64,000 nucleotides of DNA from Ceriagrion tenellum (GCA_963169105.1 OY720642.1:77788716-77852715); one strand, 5' to 3'; counted from the first letter of the stretch, positions 46,060-57,671 are shown. Program-made: numbers and translations. Notes: generated from the sequence alone by a model not told the origin.

Positions 46060-49000
46060 TTTACGATAAAGGCGAAATTATCTGGCACAATATTTTGTAA
46101 GAATACAGATACGACACACATTGAGCATTTTGGTGCCCGTGCTGACTCGTTCTAAGAGATGAAAAGATATAACTTGGTGGCATTATTAAAATATTTGAAG
46201 GCTCATATTGGTAGGTCTCCTTCACCTGAGGAGTAAGCAGTGGTCAGACTCAAAATATCCTGTATAAACTTTCATGACTGAACAATATAAATACAAATGA
46301 TTTCACTGAGGAACGTCAAGTATGCAGCTGCCCAGAGCACAGATCTAATTGAGGCACTGAATTCATACGTCCACACATCGGCATTGTCACAAAAGTTAAC
46401 TTGAATTTTTGCACTCAAACCTTTATATAACTGGCATGAAAATTTATGGTAGTAGCGTAGTCTTTCAGCATTTTATATTTTCTTGAATTTTTCCGTAATA
46501 TTTTTACTCTGGCGGTTGTTTCACTATTTCGGCAGACCATGTGTAAGAAAGCACCACCGCGCCAGTGCCTCTTTTTCCTAGGAAGAATTCTTCCGTTTTT
46601 TTAGCGCTGACTGGCTTTACTCTTTGCTATTTTACGCCGGTTTGACAGAGAATTAAAAATTGTTGCTAAGCCGAACATAGAATTTTGATTATTTTCTTAT
46701 GTTTGTTGCTTAAGGTAGGTAAAGTTTTTCTTAATATATTTTTCAAAGAGAGATATCAATTTATTATATATAAAAATGTACCTGCTCGCGCATATGTTTT
46801 ATATTAAACCTGATTATATAAATATATATTTAGTACAGCTGGTTCTATTTTCATAGCATATTACTATAAAATTATAAAAATGCTGTAATGATTTTTTAAA
46901 TAAACGAATCATCCCAATAAAGAGGCATATGCACGGATGTAAGTCTGTAAAATAGTTCGTTCTAATCTCAGTGCGAGTTCCCGCATCCGAGTTCGCGTAT
47001 CATGAAAACAGACCTCCCAAACTCGGGTAGAACTCAGAATCTATGACTAAGTCGGCTAAGTCCATTGACTCGTTGATTTACGAAGAGAATCAGGCACATT
47101 TTTACGGAAAGAGACGTCTTATGTGCTCGGTCGTAAACATATACAGGACAGACCACTTTTCCTTGAGCATCATAGCAAGCTTTGAGGGATAACGAAGCAG
47201 TTCTTGCTCGGGAAGTCCAACACTGGACCGGTAGCGGCGGCGGGTGAGGCTTTTATTATTTTAATTCTTCCGATATAAATTCGCCTTCCGGTTGGCGAGA
47301 TTTTTTTCTCGTCAAAATGAAAACCGAAAGTGGAGTTGGTAGAAAGTCACCGCCGCCGACGTATACACGAAAGAATGTGGCCTTGCCCATGGCCGCTAAA
47401 GACGAAAAGGCTGCTATATTCTGCTAAGTATCTTAGTTACAATGAGAACACATAAGGCGACCAGGGTCATTATTCTCGTTTTACCAAAGAATTGTATTTT
47501 TTTTATTGCAATGGATTTTTAAATTGCTCAATCCTTCGGGGATAAGCGTGATATTAATACATACCTATAAGATGTAATTTATGAGCAGTTTATCAAGGAG
47601 GTTAATAATAAAATAAAACCATTTTATAACTAACCTGGAAATGTTTATCCTATCCAAATTTTGTGTTCTCTGAGAAAATATAAAAATTTACCTGAATAAA
47701 TTTTGCAAACGTTTATGTCCATCCCTGCCTTCTTGTGTCATTATAGCAAGATGACCTTCTTCAAATTGTTATCAGCGTTTTCATATGTTCCTTCCGTTTC
47801 AAATGATTTCCTATTTCCTGATTTCTTAAATGACTCACCCGACCAGATACTTACACCCTCACGGAGCCAACCTCTGAAAAAAGGTCCAACCAGATGCGCA
47901 AGACCGCCGGTGAAATCGCCGATTCCCACACCAGCGCATGCCATATTTTCGACATGCCTTTTGACTCCGAAGTTCCTACCCTCCGTTAAGTCCATAACTA
48001 TTTCCACGTGACGATCATTTACGCAAATTAGTCAACTCGTGCATCAACCGAGTCCACTAAACAGCCACCGTAGCAGATCGAATGGGCCTCTCTCATATAG
48101 CCGGATAGTTCGCCCCTGCTGCTCACTTTCACTGTCACACGAGACCAGTCTCCTCTACGAGACCGTCCACTAGATCCTTCTACTCCGTTCCATACTCATT
48201 CCCAGGAAAAAAATTCCCATAAATATTCGGCCATTGGTCGTTGAACCCTCTTTCACCCTTCTCCTCTCCACTAGTATTTTTCCTTCCCGCCATTTCTTTC
48301 CTCCTTTCCCCGCCCTTTGCCAATACCGACCAATTTAGGTGAGTTTCAATGGTCTTTAAGCCTCTATGGACGGAATTAAGAAACATCAGCATGAAAAAAT
48401 ACTACTACTATATTAGATTTTCCAAGTGCTATTTAAGCATTTAAAAAAATGCAATCCATTTGAAAATAACATTTATCTCGAAATGTGACGTATTGGTATT
48501 GTATTTATTTAATTTTAAATGATACTTTACATAATAATGTTTACACAAGGTATACTTCAACATTAACTTCAAAACGTACCTTTTTTAAACTTGCCCAATT
48601 TTTCTGAAACTATTTATGTCAGAGCTTAACCAGGCACACCATCGTCAGTGAATAGAGTCACACAGTTATCTGTTCAAATTGTTTAACAAACCGCCAAAAG
48701 AGACGCAACTATCCACTCACTTAATGCAAAGTGTTACAATTCTGTCTAGCACAGTAACTAAATGGAAAAGCCTCTTAGAAATCAGATTTTTCAATGATTT
48801 TGAAACGTAACAAATTTGACTCGCTCGTCCATAGAGGATCATGCTTCAATATGAAGAAACATTTCCACGATTCCCTTTTCTCTTTGGTCCAACCTTCGCT
48901 TTCTTCCTGTTCTCGGCACGTGTCTCATTTACTATTTTGTTTCAAGGGCGACAGTTACATTATTATCGTACGGATTTGGCATAATACGTTACAAAATAGT

Positions 49001-49800
49001 GTGCTTACAGTATTGGAGACAGTCTTACACTCATTAAACGCTGACATAATTGACACAATTAAAATTTTCTAATAATATCATAAGAAATTCAGTATATTAT
49101 CAGTGAAGGATATAAACAATCTGGCAACAATCAGCCAAAACAATCCAAAAGTTCTGGGTTCGATTCTCTCTTCAAGCATGGAATTCATCCTATGATTAAG
49201 GTCATAGATAAGACGGTGCAATAGAAACATAGAAATCGTAGCATCAAAAAACCATGCTTGCTTGAACTGAGAAATACTCATATTGCGTGAACTTAATGAA
49301 GAGTACACTCATGACGAGAAAAAATATAATTCTTGAAAAACCAAGGAGTATCCTGGAAATTCATTTGGCAAATTAATAAAAAACGGCGAAAGAAATTTTT
49401 ATTGACGTTAGAGGAACGACGCTCAACCATGACTATTGCATGTTGACTTAAAGGAAACTTGCAGGTGCGTATCAATCTAGGGCAAGAACAATATACTCAG
49501 GGGGGAGAAATTGCAAGTTTTGAAATGAACATAAATTTAGGTACGGTCTTACTGATTCAACACAATTCCTAATGATTTATGGACAACCAAGGAAAGGGAT
49601 CCTACTGAAGCCATTATACTATATATCTATCGAAGAAAGGATAGAATAAATTATTAAATGTTCGTTCACTGAACTTTACAACGTACTACATCGAAACAAG
49701 CCAAAATGACCTTCGAATACTCTTCCATCTTTTAAAATTCATTCTCATTCACCAGCGTACGGTTCAGTGGTGCATAGTTTTAAAAGTGCAAGGGATAAAA
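46060..49800. other. Intergenic, nothing recognised
   Basis: A 36-codon frame at 47317-47427 sits in a locally GC-rich stretch, and an 88-codon minus-strand frame at 48007-47741 has a Gly-rich run; neither is recognised. A B-box-like GGTTCGATTCTC occurs at 49157. Nothing else can be supported. Confidence 0.45.
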
Positions 49801-50045
49801 CAATGAGATGGCGAGATAAAATTACACTTAACCATAACAAAAGATAAAAATCACACCAAATGGTCGTAAAGTATTGGCACCTCACGCGGGGAGACACGTG
49901 CACTTACCGGTAGTTATTCCGCATCAGGCCTCCCAGTCAAGACGGACAGCACACATCCCTGTTGTTGTATGCCGGATCTGTTTGGGATCCTGTAGAGATG
50001 TACTGACGGGAGCACACACACGAAACACACAAGGGAAGGGGGAGA

Positions 50046-50682
50046 AAACGTAAGGTCCAAGGAGTTTTTATGGGGATCAGGAGGGAATCGGGTTGGTGTG
50101 GTGGCTAGAGTACTGGCTAACCATACGGGCCAAGGTTCAAATCCCTGTAGAGGAGGATGCTTTTCAGAGGAAACCCGATCCCTAATTGAGTGTCTAGTGA
50201 TGGGCACTTCAAGTGCAGTACACCGTCTGTCGGATGAGACGTTAAACCGTGGTCCCCTTGGCACCTTTCGTTAAGAGCAGGCTAACGCCGACGCCAGATT
50301 TCTATCCACCCGTCCTCCCTTACCTGACCCCTATGGCGCAAATGACCTTAGCTGTCGGTCGCCTCCCCAAAACATCCAATCCAATTCAATATGGGGATCA
50401 GGGAGAGATTCAATGAGGGCAACATATGGAAGATAAGTCACTAAAAACGTTTATAGTTGAAACACCTATTTCGCACTTCAACTTTCGCAAATGTTGTTAG
50501 TGAATTATCTTCCTTCAGTGCACTGAAGAGGGACACCTAGTGGCTGAAATACGCGTTTACGCTTTGCACCTCACGTTTACCCCATTCCCTTGCCTCGAGT
50601 GTTTGGTGTGTTTGCGGGTGTTCTCCTCAGTGAATCTCTCCCTGATTTCCACAAAAACTCCTTGGACCTTGCGTTATTTTTA
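50046..50682. repeat. Fold-back element carrying a nested SINE
   Basis: The left arm (50046-50081 plus 50403-50420) is inverted at 50624-50682; shared words are AAGGTCCAAGGAGTTTTT and ATCAGGGAGAGATTCA. The loop holds CTGAAGAGGGACACC...GGCTGAAATACGCG at about 50527, again resembling the motif of the other fold-backs. The SINE splits the left arm, so the fold-back is older. Confidence 0.75.
50082..50389 (+). mobile_element. tRNA-derived SINE, copy 2
   Basis: Same family as 35243-35541. Flanked by a perfect 13-bp duplication TATGGGGATCAGG (50069-50081 and 50390-50402). B box GGTTCAAATCC (50134-50144) is exact. The middle reads CCGTCTGTCGGATGAGACGT and TAAACCGTGGTCCCCTTGGC, and the tail is ATCCAATCCAATTCAA. 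It has about 22 bp (TGATGGGCACTTCAAGTGCA region) absent from copy 1. Confidence 0.9.
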
Positions 50683-50699
50683 TCTTTTATTATTCTAAG

Positions 50700-52025
50700 G
50701 CCGTAGAGGTTCACCCATTTTACAATTAGCCATGATTAAATCTTAGAGAATAAATTTACCCCATTTACTTGAAGAGTTTTTTTTTCCTTTTTCACTGCTT
50801 TCATGACCAAATTATACAGAGAAGTTGAAGAGATATATGCGTTTCCTGAAGGGATGCATTTATATTGATGTACACGAAAGGATTATGGAGGAAAATTTTA
50901 TTTCCTAAATTGTTTCAAAATTATATATTTCCCCTTAAAAAAACAAAAATTATTATCTGAGCACAAGAAGAAATGGTTGTGTAACCAGCCGAGGGAAGAG
51001 TCACTTCTGGCAGTAATATTAGTTAAGATAAATTACTGAGGTCATTATTCTGAAGATTGGCGATTTGGTCAATGGAGGTGGAGTTGCTTGGACAAGGGGA
51101 GAAGTAAGGAGAGAGCTTGATGTTGACATAAGCTGGCCTGAATGAAAATCACAAAGTGATCTTTTGTTTTACGCCTCGTCTGATGGACAGAGTAATATTC
51201 TACTTATAGTACAATTTGAATGGCATACACCGCATATTGATCTGGATTCAAAAGAAAAAAATCCGACGCTTCCGGGATTCAAATCCTGGCTTACGATATG
51301 GACCTCCATTAACTCTCTCCAATGCGTTTAGTAAACTTTGGATATCACCACGAATTCCTGCTATGATCGCGACATAGCGAAGTGGAGCATGTTTATTCAT
51401 TCTCCGTTGATCATTTTTACGTTTTGAACTTTTCTTTCCCATTTTTAAGACACTAGGTCTATTACCGCTTAGGCACCTCTATTTGTTCAAGGTTTTGAGA
51501 TTATTTTTTATTTGCAGTGGCAATTTGCCAAAAATATTTCACAAACCACACTCCTATGCACTTAGAAATAATTCCTGTTATGTTTTGCCGAAGCCCTACC
51601 TAACTTCGTATAAACGTTATTTCATTTATATACGGCCAAAGGCATTTAATATGTCACCTACAAATGTTAAGACTGCAAAGAGGTTAAGTGGATTCTTAAG
51701 TTGTCTAAAACCATGGCTATTGAATATAAAAAATGTAAATTGTTTCTTTCTTCCTTAAATAAGCTCTTAATTGTATTGAAGTGTATCGTACGTCTGTATT
51801 ATGCTGTGTGGTAAATCTTTAGTTATCTATGTGTATGTATGGTTCAATGGGCAAAATATCATTGTTAATGTTGTTATGTTCAATGTCATTGTAGGTCAGC
51901 TGGGTCAACAGTATTGTATTATTTCATTTTGATGGTGTCCCCCCCCGCAGGCCGATTGCCTTGAGGGACACCTAGCTCCAAATTGTTTTTCATTGTATGA
52001 GAATATGTATATATATTTTTTACGG
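50700..52025. other. Intergenic, nothing recognised
   Basis: A tRNA B-box-like GGATTCAAATCCTGG lies near 51273. No other feature supported. Confidence 0.45.
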
Positions 52026-52029
52026 AGCA

Positions 52030-52215
52030 AATAAATTTCAATACTTTTTCTTGTACTTCTCTTATTGCCTCTTCCAGGTACATTTTGGGCAGTGCCGGTG
52101 AAATTTTGCATCCTAGTCTTGCTCCTTCACTAATTTTAAATTCTATTCGTCTTCCGTCGATCATTCGCATTGTGGCGACTTGCTTCTTGTATAGTTGGTG
52201 GATTATTACCACGAA
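52030..52215 (-). mobile_element. LINE reverse transcriptase fragment
   Basis: The minus strand encodes IIHQLYKKQVATMRMIDGR, then RIEFKISEGARLGCKISPAL and YLEEAIREVQEKVLKF, the RT motif B region (R.GC.ISPALFN) of endonuclease-RT LINEs. About 60 codons only, truncated at both ends. Confidence 0.8.
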
Positions 52216-52219
52216 AGTA

Positions 52220-53840
52220 TCTGCCTTAAAATAATTTTAAAAATATTTATAACTTTGATCTCATCGATTCTCTGAAAATTAGCAATGAAGTAGCAGTGAA
52301 CAGTTTATTTGAACTATGAAAGTAGTTGATAGATTTTATAGTTCCTCCCGCGTGCAAAACAACAAGTTCTGAGATTTCTCCTTCAGTTTCGTGGGTGCAG
52401 AGACTGTAGAAAGAGCGGTTATAGAATTTTTTCTTTTAAAGTCTGCCTAAATTGGTAGAAATATCTAAGTGGAAATTATTGGGAAGTAGGTAAGAGGTAT
52501 GTTAGCGTCCTTGTATTGGTCTGAACAATTTAATTCTCCAATTCATTAATTTATTACATTTTTCTCGCCGAATTTCTTACTCTTATTCCGACGTCTAAAT
52601 CATTCTGATTACTTCCTCATACTCGGCTGCTTATTTTATTTACCGGTTTCACCATTACCTCTTGCAAAATGATCCACGTCGTCTCTTCATTCACTTCTTC
52701 TTCCGAACTTGTTTTTTTACACTTTCTCCGTCTCTGCCGTGCTTTCTCGCGCAGAGCTCTCCCTCTTACATGCCTGTTTGCAGAATAAATTCCTTACTTG
52801 TTTTATTCCGATTCTGGGCGACTGTCTTTCTCAAGTTATACCCATAAATGGTCTTTAGATAGGGTCATTAAGTGATATTCACAGCCCAAGTTTTTAATTT
52901 TTTTGACCCATTAAAGTAACGCCCAAAAATTTGCAGCCGATGCCAATCCATCAGTGTTAAAAATAAATGTGTTACCTGAGCCATTTTCAATCAAAAGCAA
53001 TAAAGCGAAGCCGCTCTTCTGAACTAAAAAGAAAGGAAGCAGGGGAACAGCATATTTCCTATCCCAGCTGTTGTGGTCTCTCGTCCCTATCTCCAGAGCA
53101 AGTGAAATCGTGCACCAGAGGAATACATACCAGGATCAGTACACATTCGAATTTATTGTTCATAGCTGCAGCCGCTCCAGGATTTGAAGTCGAGGATATG
53201 AATCGCTATACAATTTAAAGAGGCCCAAATACCTACCCCTTTCATTTACAATAGTTTAGGCAAATAAAATGATTTTTGTCATCGGAATTTCAATCGAAAC
53301 ATAATGATGAAATTTGCCTATTTTCCCATATATTTTCCAAACCATGCTTGCCTGCCATGATATCGCGTTGAAATCGGGTCCGCTGGGTATATTCAGTAAC
53401 CAATATGAAAATACTTGCCGCATACAAAAAACCATCTTTTCGGAATTTTGGCACAAGAGAAGTACTATTCACAAGCAGTGTTAAAATATTGCTAACATCG
53501 ACGAAAACCTAAGCTTTCATCAGTTCAAAATCGTTGTCAACGTAATGGCACAGATTTTGGTAATAGTGTGTGAGAAAGAAAACTGCATTTAGATGAGCTC
53601 GTTAAACTCAAAGAGGAAAATTCGGGTCACAAAAAATGCATATAAGATTAATAAGCTAAATCAATATGAACCAATGGAGAAATATTTACGTAAAAAATAG
53701 TTACATTAATCTCAATAGTGCATGCTTATGCATCATTTAATTGACCGAATATCAAGGTCAAGTGCTCTTGAATACACTCACATAAACTTAAATTCACAAA
53801 ATATAACTCTTCAGTAACAGTTATGTCGATCGTTTTCTGA
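52220..53840. other. Intergenic, nothing recognised
   Basis: No supported gene or repeat. Confidence 0.45.
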
Positions 53841-53844
53841 CCGC

Positions 53845-53905
53845 GGAAGCTAGGTTAGTTAAGATCCTTCCTGGAAAACCAGCAACGTGGGTTAAAATCC
53901 CTTAT
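53845..53905 (+). other. Weak tRNA-like sequence
   Basis: GGGTTAAAATCCC at 53889-53901 is a near B box, preceded by AGCTAGGTTAGTTAAG, a weak A box. Possibly a decayed SINE head. Confidence 0.25.
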
Positions 53906-54003
53906 AGATGTCGTATTTTTTTCCATGGAATCCAAGTCTTAGGTTCGTCGTAGTTATATCACATTAGCTTTAGTTTTGCCAAAGCAAATTCGTCACTTTT
54001 GAA

Positions 54004-54800
54004 ACAAGTATTAATCTCAAAGGCATCAACCATCGTTATGTATTTTTATGCAATGATTTTCCTTGACAAGATACATCAATAGTTTACCTACGACGCGAGG
54101 AACATGGCCTTAGATGGTACGGAACAGAGTAAAATCTACAGCTGAAGCTCCCCAGTCCTTTACCCTAACAGCACTGTAGATTAAACGCATCGCACTCCGA
54201 TACGCTCTCGATTTAGCTAGATCCCCTTTTACTTATGCATAAAGAATGTCTAGTGAGATTGAGGTGCCATTTATAGAGAATGTAATATAATCCTTGCACT
54301 ATAACTTGAAGTACCAAAATGCTAGCTAACTACCGATACGATTGGCTACATGCACCACCCAGCGATACGTAACAGTTTCCACTAGATCCTTTTAAAAACA
54401 AGTATTATTCTCAAATGCATCACCCACCGATATACACTTATATACAATGGTTTTATGGAAAGGTACACCAAATGTTTACCTACGTAGTGAAGAACATGGC
54501 CTTAGATGGGACGCAACAGAGTTAAATTTACAACCGAAACTCCCCAGGGTCTTTTACACTAATAGCACTGTAGATGAAATGCCTCTCACTCCGATACTCT
54601 CTCCATGTAGCTAGATCCCCTTTTACTTATGCATAAAGAATGTCTCCACGACGCAAGGATTGAGGTCTATGAATAGAGAATGTAATATAATCCTTGCACT
54701 ATAGCTTAGAGCACCAAAATACCAGTCAACTACCGGTACGGTTGGCTAGATGCATCACCCAGCGATACGTAACAGTTTCCACTAGATCCTTTTTAGCGCG
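54004..54800 (+). repeat. Tandem duplication, unit about 395-400 bp
   Basis: Unit 1 (54004-54397) and unit 2 (54398-54800) align throughout, for example GAACATGGCCTTAGATGG, TTTACTTATGCATAAAGAAT and CAGCGATACGTAACAGTTTC. Unit 2 has an insertion with CCACGACGCAAGG. A partial third start (TAGATCCTTTTTAGCGCG) follows. No coding capacity. It lies immediately upstream of the right-hand gene's promoter region. Confidence 0.9.
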
Positions 54801-54929
54801 AGCATAAAAAAAATTCCTACGACGCGAAACAACCGCAATATCTCTCCATCTCCCGGCACCAAGGAAAGCACCAAGTCGGGTTTATTCCGCAGGGCTGAAT
54901 CACGTCCAGAGATGATGCAGGCGTAAACC

Positions 54930-55457
54930 CGATGGGCTCACTGAAGTTATGCAATCGCATAGAGAGAGAGGGTGACCGGAGGGGAGTTTTTAAGCACCAC
55001 CTTTTGCTTCAAGGGGTTGTTGGCTTATGCCTATGCGCCCGCTCATGTTCTGAGAACGAAGCGGTACTGGGTCGGGCGGCTGTACACGTTCTAATTGATG
55101 GGAGCAGGGGGAGAGTGGGGGCGGTGTGCACGGAGGCGGGGGGGGGACAGATGAGGAGTGGGCCGTGGAGGGGACACACGGCGTGAGAGAGAAAGTGAAT
55201 ATCTCTCCCCCTTTTCTATTCCTCCCCCACCCGTCCACCCCTCCTCCCTCACAGACACGGGGTCGCTGGAGCACAGCAAAGGTGCGTGCACCGAACTCCA
55301 AGAGCCGGACATTCTCCTCCCAACCGCCAAAGGATACGCATTCACGCGGTGTCTCCCCGTCCGACCGGTGGCCCTCAGAAGCCTCCTCCTTCCCCCTCAT
55401 ATTGTCCCCCCATCCGAGAGACAAAATCATATCAAACCCAGAAGATTTCGCGGAAGG
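54930..55457 (+). promoter_or_regulatory. GC-rich promoter / 5' leader of right-hand gene
   Basis: Composition changes sharply from AT-rich to GC- and CpG-rich, with G-runs near 55130-55150, just before a start codon with a signal peptide. Frames here on both strands are compositional artefacts. No TATA box was recognised near a defined start. Confidence 0.5.
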
Positions 55458-55617
55458 ATGAACCGCTTTGCGTGGGCCCTTTGGTGCGCCCTGCTGTGGT
55501 GGTGCGCGGCCCTCTGGCTAGCCCGAGGGACTCTCGCCGAGGACGTGCATACCAAAGGGATCGACCACCTGCTGGACGTCTGGAACTTTCGGAGACTTCA
55601 CTCCCGCATCAAAGAAG
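55458..55617 (+). CDS. Probable first exon of a secreted/membrane protein
   Basis: ATG in context AGGATGA opens 53 codons plus one base: a hydrophobic Trp/Leu-rich signal peptide (FAWALWCALLWWCAALWL), a likely cleavage after ARGTLA, then EDVHTKGIDHLLDVWNFRRL and HSRIKE before donor GAAG|GTACAC. It leaves in phase 1. The GC-rich codons contrast with the surroundings. I do not recognise the family; the mature start HTKGIDHLLDVWNFRRLHSR has no obvious domain. No following exon was found, so the next intron may exceed 8 kb. Confidence 0.6.
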
Positions 55618-55656
55618 GTACACCAATCGTCATTGGACCACTTTATATATGTTGAG

Positions 55657-56211
55657 TGTCCCGTGAAACATAATTCTGCATAACCGGTAAACGTTTTTGG
55701 GTATTATGCACGTAGAATAATTGAGGTATGTAGGTAGGGTTAGGTGTCATATTCTGATTTCCAAACACCAGCACATACATAATTTAGAGGTGACTAAATC
55801 CGGGACAAAAATAGGACCTTTTGATAAGAGTTAAGCTAGTGGTTTACACTTATTCAATCCTTTGACTGTAGTCACCAAAAAAATTATTTCTTACTTGCAA
55901 GACCGTCAGCTGGTACCAAACTCTGGTGTACAAAGTTCAAAATTTTTCGAAATTAGAGATTTTTCGAAGTTCGAAATTGAAAATTTTTTTTGGTGACTGT
56001 AGGTAAAGAATTATATAAATATATTATTTGCTCAACTTTTATTAAAAAAGTGCAATTTTTTTGTCCCAGATTTAGTCTCCTCTGAACTATGTATGCGCTG
56101 GTGTTTGAAAATCAGAATTTGACAACTAATCTAACTCCATATCTTAAGTATTCTATGAGCATAATAACCAAAAACTTTTCCCGATTATGCACGAATCGTT
56201 AACAGTGGGAT
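55657..56211. repeat. Long fold-back (MITE-like) element in intron 1
   Basis: Inverted arms of about 155 bp (55657-55811 and 56057-56211) share CCAAACACCAGC.CATACAT and a GACTAAATC.GGGACAAAAA run. The spacer has a second inverted pair, GTCACCAAAAAAATT near 55875 and its complement near 55982. No coding. Total 555 bp, beginning 39 nt after the exon donor. Confidence 0.85.
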
Positions 56212-56219
56212 GGCTAGAC

Positions 56220-56960
56220 ATTTTTAACACCCCACAAAGTAATCCCTCTGGTCCCCCCAGGAAAAGTTGAAAAATGACGTGGCTCAGTCCGGCTACTCTC
56301 ACGAGTTATTCCTTTAATAAAGTGTACATATTCAATTTTCAGTCAAGAGCCTTCGAGGATATGTGATAAAATTGGATGAAATATTTTCGATGTATACTCC
56401 TTTCCCGCCATCAATTTATCGCTCTGCATTTCCGGGAGCAGCGGCCCGACCGAAACACTGCCACAATTCACGCTAAACGGGACAAAATTTACGACAGGGC
56501 GGGATACCGGGAAATACCATACTGTATGGACCCTTTATGTAGGTAGTAATTGAAGTCATTATCGTTCGGTCAGAGGAGCTGATGTCCGTTTCAATTAATT
56601 CCCAAATTGTCTGTCACACATTGATTGGACTTCTAACCTAAAGACACCGACTTCAACTCTATAAAGACTGTCATCCCAAAGAAAATCGACAGCCGCGGAA
56701 GACATGGCGGTATATAAGAGCCAAGAGCATATCACCGAGGAAACCTTAAGGAGATGAAGATTTGGTGAGGCGCCGTGTGTGGGTTGGAAACTTGTCCTAG
56801 CAGAAAGTGGATCCGGCAGGCTAGGGGCTTATGAACCGTGGGTGAAAGTTACGGGAGTTGGAAGTTAGGGAAAACTCAGAAAAATACCAAGTTAGGGACC
56901 GCACATAAACCTAACGGTCAACTCCTAGAATGCACAATATCTATCACTCAGACAACATGA
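56220..56960. other. Probable intron sequence, nothing recognised
   Basis: No exon or repeat could be supported. Confidence 0.4.
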
Positions 56961-56961
56961 C

Positions 56962-57030
56962 GGTGAGATAGCCCAGTAAGTCACTGAATTGTGCTCAATG
57001 TCCCCCAGTTCGAATCCACATGAAGCTCCT
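56962..57030 (+). other. tRNA-like sequence (possible SINE head)
   Basis: A box-like TAGCCCAGTAAG (56969-56980) and B box-like AGTTCGAATCC (57007-57017) at tRNA spacing. Stem pairing is poor and no target duplication was found. Confidence 0.4.
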
Positions 57031-57479
57031 TTAGACATATCCCGGTGAAAACCAAGTTGAGTCTTTTTTGGGGATAAATCATGGTATTACTTATTAAAAG
57101 CAAATTAACTGTTCGGAAGAGTAGAATACATTTTCTCCAAAAACCAAGCTTTCACTGCAGCTGTACTACCCACTAGTATTAATATTATGAAGCCTGTAAA
57201 TATTTTCCTGTTCTCCTGTAGTAAAATTATGCCATAAGGGTGAGAATTTCGCCTATAAAACCATTCGTTGATTTTTATAGCATATTTTTGGAAGATTAAT
57301 ACGTCTTCTTTGCTTCCAAAATACGTAGTTTTCTAAATGATAACAATGTGAGTACAATTTATAATTAAGGATAAAAGATAAAAACTATTGGTCGGGCAAG
57401 CCATGGTTCAGGATCTGTGATACACTTCTCCATCGCTAAGAAATGAATTCAAGACATACGTTGCTTGGATTGATTAACG

Positions 57480-57671
57480 ATTAAATTAAAGAAAATGGAC
57501 AATTTTCCTCGATATAAACTTTAATGCGACCGGCTTCGATGTTCTACATCGAAGATTTGGGTATTGGAAGATTGGTGTAGTACACCTGATGATGATCAGG
57601 TGTACTAGATCGATATACTACATCATCATCAAGTTTATACTGTGGAAAATTGCCAATTTTCTTTAATTTAA
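57480..57671. repeat. Fold-back element with ribozyme-like motif
   Basis: Arms 57480-57521 and 57631-57671 share ATTAAAGAAAAT and ATATAAACT-like words in inverse. Inside are GCGACCGGCTTCGATGTTCT with ACATCGAAG (minus-strand form of the hairpin-GAAACCGGTC motif) and an 11-bp-arm palindrome GTACACCTGAT/ATCAGGTGTAC (57580-57605). Confidence 0.75.

Noticed and set aside
47741..48011. Opposing frames of 88 and 102 codons with a Gly-rich run on the minus strand
   Set aside because: No recognisable domain, start context or splice evidence; treated as chance frames, though a search would settle it.
49914..50264. Minus-strand 116-codon frame, and similar ones at 35185-35622
   Set aside because: They lie across the SINE copies and have no protein motif.
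54990..55666. Overlapping frames of 84-165 codons on both strands
   Set aside because: They are open because of GC-rich composition. Only the frame starting at 55458 has a signal peptide and ends at a plausible splice donor.
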